Origin: Tenodera sinensis
Taxonomy: Eukaryota; Arthropoda; Insecta; Mantodea; Mantidae
DNA: 64,000 bases
Direction of reading: 5' to 3'
Assembly (NCBI GenBank): GCA_030765045.1
Contig: CM060963.1
Coordinates: forward strand, 120,850,735 to 120,914,734
In this document: positions 34,397 to 44,811 of the stretch, in pieces
How positions within the stretch are numbered: position 1 is the stretch's first letter
How the letters are laid out: each line of letters opens with the position of its first letter
Translations under genes and position numbers: made by a program
Notes under the pieces: generated by a model
Told to the model about the DNA's origin: nothing
What the model saw: only the letters and a program-made list of their open reading frames with translations
Database searches by the model: none

Positions 34397-37300
34397 GTTG
34401 TTAGCTAATGCTGGATTTCTGACAATGAAGTCATTAATCCTCTTGCTCTCCAATATGTTTCACTGATGGATGGGGCATTAGAAGTAGCCGGGCATATTTG
34501 AAGGTGGTCTCGATCCATTTCCTCTTGCAGATCACATAGAGGACAGAGTGGTGAAGAATATATCCCAATTCTGTTTCAATGTTTTGCCAGACAATCATGT
34601 CCTGTAATCAACCTGAAGGTTTCAACTGCTGTTTTTCGAGGATACTCAGGAATTACTGTTTGAATGTTTGGTAGTTCCCATCTTTTATTTTTTGATTTTT
34701 CATAGTAATATTTTGCAATCATTTTTTTGAATTCAGAGTTGACTAATCTTTTGGCTGCATAAAATGGTAGATTAACTATTGATTTCTGCACATTGCCGGT
34801 ACCCTTTTTTGCAAGAAAATCAGCTTTCTCATTACCACTCAGTCCACAGTGAGCTGGTATCCATTGGAAGACTAGGTGTTTTTAAAGTGCTGTTAGATGG
34901 GTAAGGATTTTCCAACATTCTATAATTGTTTCGTTTTTTGGTGACAACTTGGAAGTAATTGCTATAATTGCTGCCCTGGAATCTGAGAGAATAACTGCTT
35001 GCTGAAAATGTGAAATTCTGTAAAAAAGATTTTGTAGGGCCATTCGAATTGCTTCAATTTCTCCATCAAAGTTTGTAGTTCCATAACTTAAAGATTTGTA
35101 ATAGGAAAAGAGGTGACATGTGACTCCAGCCCCTGCTCCATCTTGGTTTGATATTAATGATCCATTAGTATAAATATGCAGCCATTCGTGTTCTGGAAAT
35201 CTAGTATGGATTGTCTCTAATGCCAATAATTTTAGAACACTAGTTGGAGTATCACTTTTCTTAACTTCTTCCGTCAGGTGTAAATAATATGTGATGTCTA
35301 ATGTTTGTGTCGGATTGACTTTAGATATGAAGTTTTCCTTTGAATTAGGAAGGTATACATTCTTCTTGATGTCTTGAATTTTGGAAAGAAAGCTCTCCTG
35401 AGTCTTTAGTGTATGTGTAAAATTTCTCTTGTGCCATGTATTGAATGGGAGTCTGATCAACTTTTCGTGTTGAATAAGAGCCGCTTTTTCTATTTCATAT
35501 TCAATGGGACATTGGTTGGTTAGTATTTCCATAGCTGCTATTGGTGTGGTTTTGATAGCACCTGTAATTAATCCCAGACTTTGGTTTTGAAAGATTTGAA
35601 TTTTTTTTTGTGTTTGCTGTTACAAGAACTTCGCTGCAGTAAGTAAATAATGGCTTTATATACACATTGTATGTTGTGTTAAGAGTTGCTCTGGAACATC
35701 CCCACTTCATTCCTGGTAGACGTTTTAACAGTGAAAGGTGCCTCTCTGCTCTATGTATTACATTTTCTATTTGTTTGGTCCATGTAAATTTGGTATCAAA
35801 TGTAACTCCTAAATACTTTGCTTCCTTTGTTTCTGGTAATTGTTGACCCTCAAAATGTAGTTTTATTTTTAGTGGTTTTTTTCTTAGTGAAAAGATTTGG
35901 TAGTTTGATTTTGTTGTATTAACAGTCATTAAATTTTCTTTGGTCCACCTTTGTAATTTGGTTAAGGATTGTTGCATGGTTTTTTCTAGTTCTGTACTTT
36001 TGCTTTTTGGTTTTGAAGTCAACATTACTAAGTCATCAGCAAATAGTGCACACTTCACACCTGATTCTTGTATTTGTTGTGGCAGATCGTTAATAAATAT
36101 ATTAAAAAGTGTTGTGCTGAGTACTGCACCTTGTGGTAAGCCACGGTGTACTTGTTTGTATTTAGATATGTTTCTTCCATATCTGGTTGCAATAAAGCAT
36201 TGTGTTAGGAAATGACATAGCCATGAAAACATTGGACCTTGTATCCCTATTTTTTTTTACTTTCTTTAGTAGTTTTGTTCTGCATATAGAATCATATGCA
36301 CTTTGGAAATCGATAAAAACTGATAAATTATCTTCTTTTCTATTGAAGGAGTCTTTGATTTCTTGACTGAGAAGTAAGACTTGTTCATTTGTAGAGTGGA
36401 ACTCTCTAAATCCAGCTTGACATGGGGAAATTAAATTTTTTGATTCTAGAAACCAATTTAACCTGTTTGACACCATTCTTTCCATCACTTTTGCTATTAT
36501 GCTAGTAAGAGCTATTGGTCTATAATTTTTTTATTTCTGACGCTGTTTTGTCTTTCTTCAAGAGTGGGACAATTATCGCCTTTCGCCATTCAACAGGTAC
36601 AGTGGTTTTCCAGGATAGATTATAGAGTTTTAGTAGTTGTTGTTTTGCTGTTTTTCCAAGGTTTTTTATGAACTCTGGATGTATGTGATCAGGTCCAGGA
36701 GACTTTTTGTTTTTTAGATTATTTATTGCAATGTTTAGTTCTTGCATATTAAAATTTTGAAAAAAGATATTGCACTGAGTGTTAGGATATCATTCTCTTT
36801 CTTGTTTCAAATCTTTCTTAAATTCTTTACGTTCCTTTTTATTATATCTTGTTACTTTATGTGAATTAGCATAATATTTATTGAATGTTTCGGCTATGGC
36901 TGCATCGTTTGTTAATATTTTATTGTTGTGTATGATAGGTGTGCTGTTGTTTTCTTTCCTATCCTTGACATTTTTTATGAACTTGTGAGCTTTGTTACCA
37001 TCTGTCCTATAATCCATTTTTTCTAAGAAATTATTAAAATAATTCTTTTTAGCAGTATTAATTTCTTTTTTTAGTGAGGCACATTTCTTCCGCCATATTT
37101 GTGTATCCAATATGTTTTTTGTTTGTTCAGCTGTATTTCTAGCTATATCCCTTTGCTTTTTCAGTTCTTCTAACTGGGGGTCCCAAAAGGGTTTGAAATT
37201 TTTAATTCTTCCCCGAGGAATATGTTTTTTTGCGGTTTCTAGGATTACTTTACAGAAATTTTGTTCAAATGATCTGGTTGGTCATGTAGCTGTGAGTTTG

Positions 37301-38650
37301 TTTGTTCTTTAAATTTATGTTCCAGCTCAGTTTTATATTTGATCCAATCTGCTTTTTTGAAGTTCCAATACAGATTCGTGTGACATTGACTGTTATTTGT
37401 ATTATCTAGTTTTATATCAGCAATTACTGCTCTGTGACCAGAACTTGGATCTTCTATAACTTGTTTTTTAATTTTTGAAACAATATCTGTTGTAGCTAAC
37501 AAGAGGTCTGGGTTACTGCCTGCTCCAGAGTAATGTATGAAGGTTGTGGGATTTTCTTTACTATAAATCAGTTCAAAAGTTATGGTATTCAAAAATTCTT
37601 CCACTATCTTCCCTGTAGAATCCACTTTTTCATAACCCCATCTTTTGGAATGAGCATTGAAATCCCCAATTACGATTGTTTTATTTAATTGGTCAATAAG
37701 AGCGAGATCTGGTTCATTCCTGGGAGGATTGTAAATACTGTATAAATGTAGATGTGTTATGTTATCCCAAAAATTTAGCTTTATTAATTCACTTTTATCT
37801 GTGTTATCCATTTCTTTAACAATTTCAAAGGAGGATTTAATATCCTTTTTGACTCCAACTAATATTCCACTACTTATCTGTCTATTTTTGGGTAGTAGGT
37901 GTAGTAGAAAACCAGTAAAATTGAAGTATTTAAGTTGGTCATTTGTTAGATTTGCTTCTTGTATGAAAAATATATCGATATTATAGTCAAATACAATTTT
38001 ATTCAGTTCTACTCTTTTTGTTTGTGTGAGACCACCCGCATTCCATTGCAGAAGTCTGATGTTAGATCTTCTATTAATATAATGTTTTGGTTCTCGAGAA
38101 GTAGTCCCCGCCCGGAGATCCGAATGGGGGACTATTTTAACTCCGGAACATTTTACCCCTCGAGTCATATTGCATAAATATTGAAGAGACTTAGCAATGA
38201 ATGTAAGCGCTTTTTAGAGAGCACCATATTTTTATGTTTTGGCGGTCACATCGCTCTCTCAGAACCCCCAGAATGTCTGGAGGACCACACCTGTCATTGG
38301 TTTACGGGTCTCACCGACCTGACCGGGAGAATTATCAAAATAAATTCACCGACCATATCCTCTGATTACCATTCAGAGGACGTATACATGCCATGACAGG
38401 TCAGCATGTTATGGGTTAAGGTTTTATGGAGAAATTAGAGAAATGGAGAGGTTGGAAAAATAAAGACTCCCTAGCCCTCAGGAACCCTAATAGCATCGGG
38501 GTTGGAAGAGAACAAGAGTTGACCAAGGTAAGGTCAGATAGAAAAGTTACAGTGAGGAGCAAAACACCAGTAAGTGGAAGTAATGTTCTGCTCAGCTTGG
38601 GTACCTTGTGGTTGCTATTCACATATCCCCTGGACGGAGATCCCTGAGTA
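34397..38650 (-). mobile_element. RNase-H-bearing non-LTR retrotransposon (I/R1-like), near full length
   Basis: A 4.25-kb insertion on the minus strand bounded by a 16-bp target duplication and ending in (AAC)n at 34397. The 5' 480 bp (38170-38650) have no long frame and may be the 5' UTR; no gag-like ORF1 is seen. It sits in sense orientation in the Duox intron between the two NADPH-lobe exons. Confidence 0.85.
34399..38168 (-). pseudogene. Non-LTR ORF2: endonuclease, RT, RNase H, Cys-rich end (frameshifted)
   Basis: Domains in order: APE endonuclease (LLQWNAGGLTQTKRVELN near 38050, IVIGDFNAHSKRWGY near 37670, SGHRAVIA); RT (KSPGPDHIHPEFIKNL near 36690, FREFHSTNEQVLLLSQ near 36400, motif A FIDFQSAYDS, LPQGAVLSTTLFNIFINDLP near 36120, catalytic FADDLVML near 36030); RNase H (IYTNGSLISNQDGAGAG near 35180, where the Asp of YTDGS is Asn, then ILSDSRAAIIAI near 34980 and WIPAHCGLSGNEKADF near 34850); then a C-terminal Cys/His segment. 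At least five frame breaks (near 37245, 36780, 36510, 36240, 34880) make it inactive. Confidence 0.85.
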
Positions 38651-38666
38651 CACATTCTTTAATGTT

Positions 38667-40035
38667 CAAATAGTGAACACGTAAGTGGCCCAGCATCATC
38701 AGACACATCTGTCAACTCATTGATTTGAATTGAAAATATTTTGCCATTGTCCATTTTAATATTCTCTACTATTTGGTCAACAATAATGTGCCATATCATA
38801 AAGTTTACTCTCTATATTTGTGTCAGAATTAGAACTTTTCTATTAGCCACTTTAGTGGAACTTGTGTGTAACATTTTATGTGCTATAATCAAGGAACCAG
38901 GAATAAAAGGAGATTCAACTATGGTATAAGGTGATTCATTTTTAGCAGCTAGCAATGCTAACTTTCACAATATCTCTGGTGCCACCTTTGTTAATTTCTT
39001 GAAAGTGTGTATTATGTTTGGACCTTTCTGAGCACTGAAAGATTATAAATCAATTGGTAACATAGAATGTTATTATTGTTGGTGTTTGAAACAAAGAATA
39101 CAAGATGCAATTAGCAAGAGAAGCTGTAAGATATCACTGTTGGGTAGATCAGTAGAGTAAGCAAAATGGATCTTAGGACAAAGGGCAACTCAAATGTCTA
39201 TGGTAGAAATATGTTTAGTTATTTGTGATCATTCAGGAAGCATATTATACTGACTGTAAGCATATTTTCAATTTTACATACTTCCTAAAAAGTCTTGTGT
39301 ACCCCAGGAGGGTGCACATACCCCAGTTGAATATATCTGGAATAGACCACTAGTGGATTTTGTATACGTTCATAATCAGACTAAATCAGTATTTCCTTAT
39401 GAAACTACTGATCGTGTGCATCGGCAGAGTTTTTTTAGGGGGGGCTGCATGTTGGAAGTTAGCAATTAAGCAGTATTAATTCATTAGTCTGTTGTTCCAA
39501 GGTTATAGTATTTGTTGCAGATAACCGTATTAATTTGTGTTAAATAAAAAATTGTTGTTTACATCAAAATTGAAACAGTCTAATAGTCATTAATTAACTG
39601 CACATTAAATTAATTAATTTCTAAGGGGGAACCATGCCCCCCTCCCCTTGTCCCCCCCTCCCTTTGCGATGCCCATGTTACTGATCCACAGGAGAGAGCA
39701 GGTTTTGTGGACACAAATGTCTTATTGCCAATTGAAATGCAAGTAGATGAAGGTTATAAGGCATCTAACTACACAAATACAATCCAGGGATAGGTCTATC
39801 AAATATGTCTCCATTTATCATAATTTCAAAGAAAATTCATAAGGTCAGAAATAAAGAAAAATGAATCAAAGACAAAAGTATGCTGTGGGTAACCTGTCTC
39901 CAGACATAAATTTTGCATACATGTTTCTCATCAGATTATTACAAAATTTACCATTGTTTTATTATCTACTGTTAATTTATTATTACACTCTTATCTTTTT
40001 TAGATCTAATAAAACAAGTTACTCAACACACTTAC
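38667..40035. other. Duox intron, mostly unassigned
   Basis: No coding similarity. A segment at about 39415-39680 starts with GCATCGGCAGAG, contains G-runs, and ends in C-rich sequence with GCGATGCCCATG. It may be a small non-autonomous DNA element, but the termini are not convincing. Confidence 0.35.
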
Positions 40036-40191
40036 CAACATTGTAGTACGAAGATCAAACTTATGGAAGAACTGAGTTATGAAAATGTGAATTTCAAGGA
40101 CGTTAGTGACATCTTTCTTTTCAACATCTCTCAGCACATCAATGAACCATTCAAAGTGCCTATGGGATGGGCATATCCACAAGAAGTACAC
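40036..40191 (-). CDS. Duox: Dual oxidase (Duox) exon, NADPH-binding lobe
   Basis: 156 bases, 52 codons: VYFLWICPSHRHFEWFIDVL, then RDVEKKDVTNVLEIHIFITQ, then FFHKFDLRTTML. Acceptor TTTCAG at 40192-40197 and donor GTAAGT after TTG at 40036. The pattern YF.W..R...FEW...... and HI.ITQ...KFDLRTTML is specific to Duox enzymes. Phase 0 at both ends. Confidence 0.94.
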
Positions 40192-40627
40192 CTGAAAGAA
40201 GCAGTCATATGAGCAAATGCAACAAATAAAATTACATTATAATTAAATCACAAGAATGGGATATTTTTCACATTTAAACACACTAAATCTGTACCATTTT
40301 GCCCCAAAATTTAAGCACAAACAAGATTATGTGTTCACAATATGTGGGACTATGAAACAGTGAAGCACAAAATTATATGAAGATTATGTATTTCTTCTGA
40401 AACTCTACTTAAGCAACTCATTAAAAAATATACATCTTGATGTGGATGAAGGAAATGTAAGGAAGCTTATATGGCTCCATAATCATTAATAGTATGATGA
40501 CACACCATTTAAGATCTTTTCATAACTCTAAGCAAATTAATATAATTTTTAAACTGGAACAAGATATAAAATTCCTGGTTTAGCTGTTAATGAACTTGCT
40601 TTAGTTAGATACCATTTGGTATCTAAC

Positions 40628-40967
40628 TAAACCCCAGTGCAACAGCCCACAAAAGGCCAAGGCTTGCTACCGGGCCGCTGCATTCCCTACCTCTGCCCAC
40701 TACAGACACATGGGTGGGGTGCAGTACTGGAAGCTGTGATGGGGTCAGCACCCCGAGCTCTACTGGCCAATTATGTGACCTTCACAGCCTGGGGTCGCTA
40801 CTTCTTCATCAAGTAGTTCCTCAGTTGGCCCCTCTGGGACCTAACAAGGCTGAGTGCACCCCATGCCATACCTCCCAGTGGAGAAAAATCCCTACACTGG
40901 ATCTGGGGATCAAACCTGGGTCTCTGCACCAGAGGCAGGCACGCTACCACTGTGCTACAGAGGTGGT
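40628..40967 (-). mobile_element. tRNA-derived SINE (family B) in a Duox intron
   Basis: Minus-oriented copy of the 23230 family (B-box region GGATCAAACC complement near 40905; A-box near 40940). Flanked by imperfect 15-bp duplications: CATTTGGTATCTAAC at 40613-40627 and CATTTGGTGTCTAGC at 40968-40982. Confidence 0.78.
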
Positions 40968-41120
40968 CATTTGGTGTCTAGCATTGAAAATTGTTTACAA
41001 ATGATATATCTAACTTTAAGATATGTACCTCTTCATATTGATGGATATTATAACATTTGTTATTTCTATTTGTGCATGCTTCATGTCCAAAACAAAATAA
41101 ATAAAAGCTGCTATACTAAC

Positions 41121-41285
41121 CTTTTTACATGAAACTCCAGAATATCTATTTGTTGATGTACCAAAGACAAGGTCATTTAGAATGGATGCATACGGTGTCA
41201 CACCAATACCTCCACCAACCATAACTGCAACTTCAAACTTGTACCAATCCTGGTTGCCTCCTCCAAATGGTCCTTCCAGTCGTAT
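41121..41285 (-). CDS. Duox: Dual oxidase (Duox) exon, start of NADPH-binding lobe
   Basis: 165 bases, 55 codons: IRLEGPFGGGNQDWYKFEVA, then VMVGGGIGVTPYASILNDLV, then FGTSTNRYSGVSCKK. Acceptor ATCCAG before ATACGACTG and donor GTTAGT after AAG at 41121. GPFGGG is the linker into the nucleotide-binding lobe and GGGIGVTPYASIL is the dinucleotide-binding loop that contacts NADPH and FAD. Phase 0 at both ends. It follows directly from NPK at the end of the exon at 48081. Confidence 0.95.
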
Positions 41286-41987
41286 CTGGATAATACATTA
41301 AAAATCATTGGAATATCTTGTGGAAGATACAATTCTAATTTTACTTACTATTTGTATATTTTAAAATGCTTTATATTAATAAATGAATAAATTAATTTTT
41401 GTACAACTCTAAATAAAAGTTTTACAATTTTTTCATTTATCTAATCTAAACTATGTACAAATTGTTGACTGCCTTGTTGCTACCTTGGCTTGGCTTGCAT
41501 GGCACTCAAACCCTTTACTTTACCAGGTACCCCTTGTTGTCCTTTCCTCTTTATCTTAATTATCCCCTTCCTTCTCTCTGTGTTCTTTGTACTCCTTATT
41601 TTCCTTGCCCAGTTTTCTTTTGCTTTTTGTAAAAACTCACTTATACTTACAACTTTTCATTCTTCTTTTTCTGTTAACATTTTTATGGCTACAATTTTCC
41701 CACCTATTTTTTCCCATTTTTCTCCCAAATATTCTTTCTCCATAATGCAAACTCCTTATATTGTGTAATATGCTATACTTTATTTCCCACCACACATTTT
41801 GCATGTTCCTTTCTCGCTACCTCTTATTCCTCTGTTTTTTTTTCTTGTTTGTTACAGTAACCTACATATGGTTCTCGTCCTTAGTTTCTTTTTATTTGTT
41901 TATAAAATTGTAATGAGTTTCTATTTTCTAAACTTCCCCATATCTCGGGTCCAAATGACCTAGTTTTCAAGAGGTCCTTAAACTCCA
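41286..41987. other. Duox intron, pyrimidine-rich, unassigned
   Basis: T/C-rich on the plus strand with no coding similarity. The last part (CCCCATATCTCGGGTCCAAA) may be a SINE tail running into the repeats at 41988, but no head was identified. Confidence 0.35.
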
Positions 41988-41988
41988 C

Positions 41989-42034
<46 letters not shown>

Positions 42035-42035
42035 T

Positions 42036-42066
<31 letters not shown>

Positions 42067-42230
42067 TATCAATCAATCAATCTATCAATCACACACTCAT
42101 TCACTCACTCATTCACTCACTCACCCACTCACTCACCCACCCCCACTCACTCACCCACCCACTCACTCACCCACCCCCACTCACTCACCTACGCAATCAC
42201 TCACCCACTCACTCACTCACTCACTCACTC
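41988..42230. repeat. (CAAT)n followed by (ACTC)n microsatellite
   Basis: About 100 bp of TCAA units with occasional TCTA, passing into about 140 bp of CACTCACTCACC-type repeats. Confidence 0.9.
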
Positions 42231-42456
42231 CCCATATCTTGTGCATTTCTGTGTCTCCTTTTCTGCTTCTTTCTTTCCTTTCTTCTAACTTCCAATTCCA
42301 TATGTTTCCTATTCCTAGTCTTCCCACAATTCTTCCTATGCTGCCCACCAACTGTTTGTACTCTAAACTTTTTTTACTGCTGCATACATAACTTTAAGCT
42401 TTTCCCTTCTTCTTTAACCAAACAACTATATCAAAATATTATTATTCTCTCCATTA

Positions 42457-42460
42457 ATAT
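42457..42460. repeat. Target duplication ATAT (left) of the collagen LTR element
   Basis: ATAT precedes the left LTR; ATAT at 45024-45027 follows the right LTR. Low complexity lowers the weight of this 4-bp match. Confidence 0.6.
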
Positions 42461-42672
42461 TGTAACAAATTTAAATGTAACAAATTTACCAAATCTTTTT
42501 ATTTTCTCAAGCTTCAAGTACAGCCACACTACTAGTTTCTGTCTCTTAATCTTTCCAAACTCTCACACCATACTAGTTTCTGTCTCTTCATCTTTTCAAC
42601 AACTCAAACTGTCTCTATGGCAACCTCCTTGAAAATCAAAGAGTCTTAATGACATGGAGAAGCCATGTCACA
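42461..42672 (-). repeat. 3' LTR of the collagen element
   Basis: 212 bp, same as 44812-45023. On the minus strand the first bases TGTGACATGG contain the TGA stop of the internal frame, and TGACATGG-CTTCT-CCATGTCA forms a hairpin. An AATAAA signal lies at 42503-42498. The middle holds two copies of an ACTAGTTTCTGTCTCTT motif. Confidence 0.9.
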
Positions 42673-44776
42673 CTGCTCCCTCCTCAGAGCTGGTCGTCCC
42701 GACCAGCACTATCACTGCGGCATCTCCCTTGCGCCCCAGTGGATTAACCCATCGAACCTCTTCTCCTGGTGGTCCACGAGGGCCTGGTGGTCCTGGTATA
42801 CCTTGAGGTCCTGGGTTTCCATCTCTTCCAGGCATACCTTTAGTTCCAGGTTCACCATCTTTTCCCGACAATCCTGGAGGTCCAGTCATGCCTTTGTCTC
42901 CTGGAGGTCCCTGAGGTCCAGGTAACCCTTGTAGACCAATGAGACCACGGTGTCCTTTTGCACCCTTTGGACCTTCTTCTCCTCTATCACCCTTACCTCC
43001 CTCTGGCCCTGGAGGTCCTGGCTTTCCTCTAGCTCCCTGTGGCCCTTCTACACCCTGTGGTCCAGTTTCTCCTCGAAGACCCCGTTCTCCTGCTGGTCCT
43101 GGAGGTCCATTTGGACCAGGTGGCCCTGGAAGACCTGGTGCCCCTGGAGTTCCCGGAGGTCCTGAAGGTCCTACAGGTCCCTTATCTCCCGGTCTTCCTG
43201 CAATACCAGGTGTTCCTGCTTTACCTGGTGCTCCCTCTGGTCCCTGTTCTCCAATTGGTCCCGGTGGTCCTAGAGGTCCTGCAATACCTTGTGGTCCTGG
43301 AGGTCCTTCACTGCCTGGCTTCCCTGGTGGACCTGTCTCACCTTGTGCACCTCTCTGACCTCTGAGGCCAGCAGGTCCTGTTGGGCCGGGTAATCCTGGA
43401 AGTCCTCTGTCTCCTGGAGGGCCCTGTGGACCAGGTTGTCCTGGAGCTCCATGTTGTCCTTGAGAGCCTGAGTCACCCTTAGGTCCTTCAGGTCCTGGTG
43501 CACCAGCTTGTCCTGGAGGTCCTGGATTGCCCTGTTCACCTTTCATTCCTGGGAATCCACGTTCACCCTTCATTCCAGGCAAGCCTACCAGACCCTGAGG
43601 GCCAGGGAATCCTTGTAAACCTTGAGGGCCAGTAGGACCTCGCTCTCCAGGGGGCACGATCCTAGGTATCGCTGTTGGATAGTGTCCCTTGGTCCAGGTA
43701 GGACGATGTATGCCATCCTGCTTCGAAATTCTGCAACAGTACCGCCGGTCTTGACGGTCCCTCGTCCAGTTGCCCTTCTTCCTGGTGTGTTGACGGGCCA
43801 TCCTGCGCACTTTGAAACGGCTCACTGGGTACCATGTCCGCCGACCTCTCTGGCGCACCTTCGCAGCCACCTTGCTTCCGATGGGTCCGGCAACAAACCC
43901 CACCACATCCGCGCGAGTCGCGTCCACCGCTGCACTCGTGTTCACTCGTGCTCGGCACGGCCTCTCCTGTATCCTGCCGTCCACGATGATGTCCACCATT
44001 CTTCCGTTCACGGCACTATGCGTCAGGTGATTGGATGGCCCCGACGGTCCCCCCATGTCACACGCCAAGTCGGTTCTCGCGTGTTGCTCGTTTGCTTGTG
44101 CGCTTCCCTGCTGATCGTCCGAAACGGGCGCAACTGTCGCCTCGGCCACTAGGTGCTCCCTCCCCGGCTCCGCGCTATTCCGTCTGCCCCTGGCATCCAG
44201 TACTTTGACGCTCTCGTCAACTCTTACTACCAGGGCGCCAAGACGTTCCCCGTCGTCCTCCACGACGTCCACGTGCTGGCAGAGGTCTTCCACCTTTTCG
44301 CCGAGTTGTTCCACGTCTTCCGTCACGCCAATCCGTTCGCCGAGTTGTTCTACGTCTTCCGTCACGCCAATCCGTTCGCCGAGTTGTTCCACGTCTTCCG
44401 TCACGCCAATCCGTTCGCCGAGTTGTTCCACGTTTTCCCTCATATCATCCGAAACGGGCGCAACTGTCGCCTCGGCCACTAGGTGCTCCCTCCCCGGCTC
44501 CGCGCTATTCCGTCTGCCCCTGGCATCCAGTACTTTGACGCTCTCGTCAACTCTTACTACCAGGGCGCCAAGACGTTCCCCGTCGTCCTCCACGACGTCC
44601 ACGTGCTGGCAGAGGTCTTCCACCTTTTCGCCGAGTTCTTCCACGCCTTCCGTCACGCCAGCCAGTTGCCCGTCAATTTTCGCCGATAGCTCCGTCTTCA
44701 TCTCTTTCAGCTCGGCAGCGAGGTTGTCGTTTCTCGTTTCCATTTTGGCAAATAATTCTTTCATCATTGCCATCAT
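42668..44776 (-). CDS. Gag-like coiled coil + protease remnant + 99-triplet collagen fusion protein
   Basis: 702 codons from the first ATG (MMAMMKELFAKME); the frame itself opens seven codons earlier inside the primer site. About residues 1-60: charged coiled coil typical of Ty3-type gag N-termini. A 110-residue segment (330 bp) is then tandemly duplicated, containing 13-residue repeats (VEQLGERIGVTED). Residues near 260-320 resemble a retroviral-type protease, but the active site reads NTSA where DTGA is expected. A basic region follows. Residues 377-673 (43648-42758) are 99 uninterrupted Gly-X-Y triplets rich in Pro and charged pairs (GERGPTGPQGLQ... to GPRGPPGEE), like a fibrillar collagen helix, with no Cys and no propeptide. 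A 29-residue tail runs through the purine tract and stops at TGA in the LTR. No gag core, zinc knuckle or RT. Confidence 0.85.
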   Translation of the reverse strand: MMAMMKELFAKMETRNDNLAAELKEMKTELSAKIDGQLAGVTEGVEELGEKVEDLCQHVDVVEDDGERLGALVVRVDESVKVLDARGRRNSAEPGREHLVAEATVAPVSDDMRENVEQLGERIGVTEDVEQLGERIGVTEDVEQLGERIGVTEDVEQLGEKVEDLCQHVDVVEDDGERLGALVVRVDESVKVLDARGRRNSAEPGREHLVAEATVAPVSDDQQGSAQANEQHARTDLACDMGGPSGPSNHLTHSAVNGRMVDIIVDGRIQERPCRARVNTSAAVDATRADVVGFVAGPIGSKVAAKVRQRGRRTWYPVSRFKVRRMARQHTRKKGNWTRDRQDRRYCCRISKQDGIHRPTWTKGHYPTAIPRIVPPGERGPTGPQGLQGFPGPQGLVGLPGMKGERGFPGMKGEQGNPGPPGQAGAPGPEGPKGDSGSQGQHGAPGQPGPQGPPGDRGLPGLPGPTGPAGLRGQRGAQGETGPPGKPGSEGPPGPQGIAGPLGPPGPIGEQGPEGAPGKAGTPGIAGRPGDKGPVGPSGPPGTPGAPGLPGPPGPNGPPGPAGERGLRGETGPQGVEGPQGARGKPGPPGPEGGKGDRGEEGPKGAKGHRGLIGLQGLPGPQGPPGDKGMTGPPGLSGKDGEPGTKGMPGRDGNPGPQGIPGPPGPRGPPGEEVRWVNPLGRKGDAAVIVLVGTTSSEEGAV
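42673..42687 (-). promoter_or_regulatory. Polypurine tract of the collagen element
   Basis: The minus strand reads GAGGAGGGAGCAG immediately before the 3' LTR, and it also encodes the last codons EEGA(V). Confidence 0.75.
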
Positions 44777-44780
44777 CCTG
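44119..44780 (-). repeat. 330-bp tandem duplication with nested 39-bp repeats in the gag-like part
   Basis: CCGAAACGGGCGCAACTGTC occurs at 44119 and 44449, an exact 330-bp offset, and about 190 following bases match. Between the copies a 39-bp unit (encoding VEQLGERIGVTED) is repeated three times near 44305-44440. All units preserve the frame. Confidence 0.9.
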
Positions 44781-44791
44781 GTTTCCGAATA

Positions 44792-44809
44792 TCCCACTTC
44801 CTGACACCA
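44792..44809 (-). promoter_or_regulatory. tRNA-Leu-type primer binding site
   Basis: The minus strand reads TGGTGTCAGGAAGTGGGA two bases after the 5' LTR. It is complementary to the 3' end of animal tRNA-Leu (…TCCCACTTCTGACACCA) with one extra base. This marks the element as a reverse-transcribing LTR element. Confidence 0.8.
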
Positions 44810-44811
44810 AA

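Noticed and set aside
42668..44776. Ordinary host collagen gene
   Set aside because: Identical LTRs, a primer site and a purine tract flank it; there are no introns, signal peptide or propeptide, and the N-terminus is gag-like.
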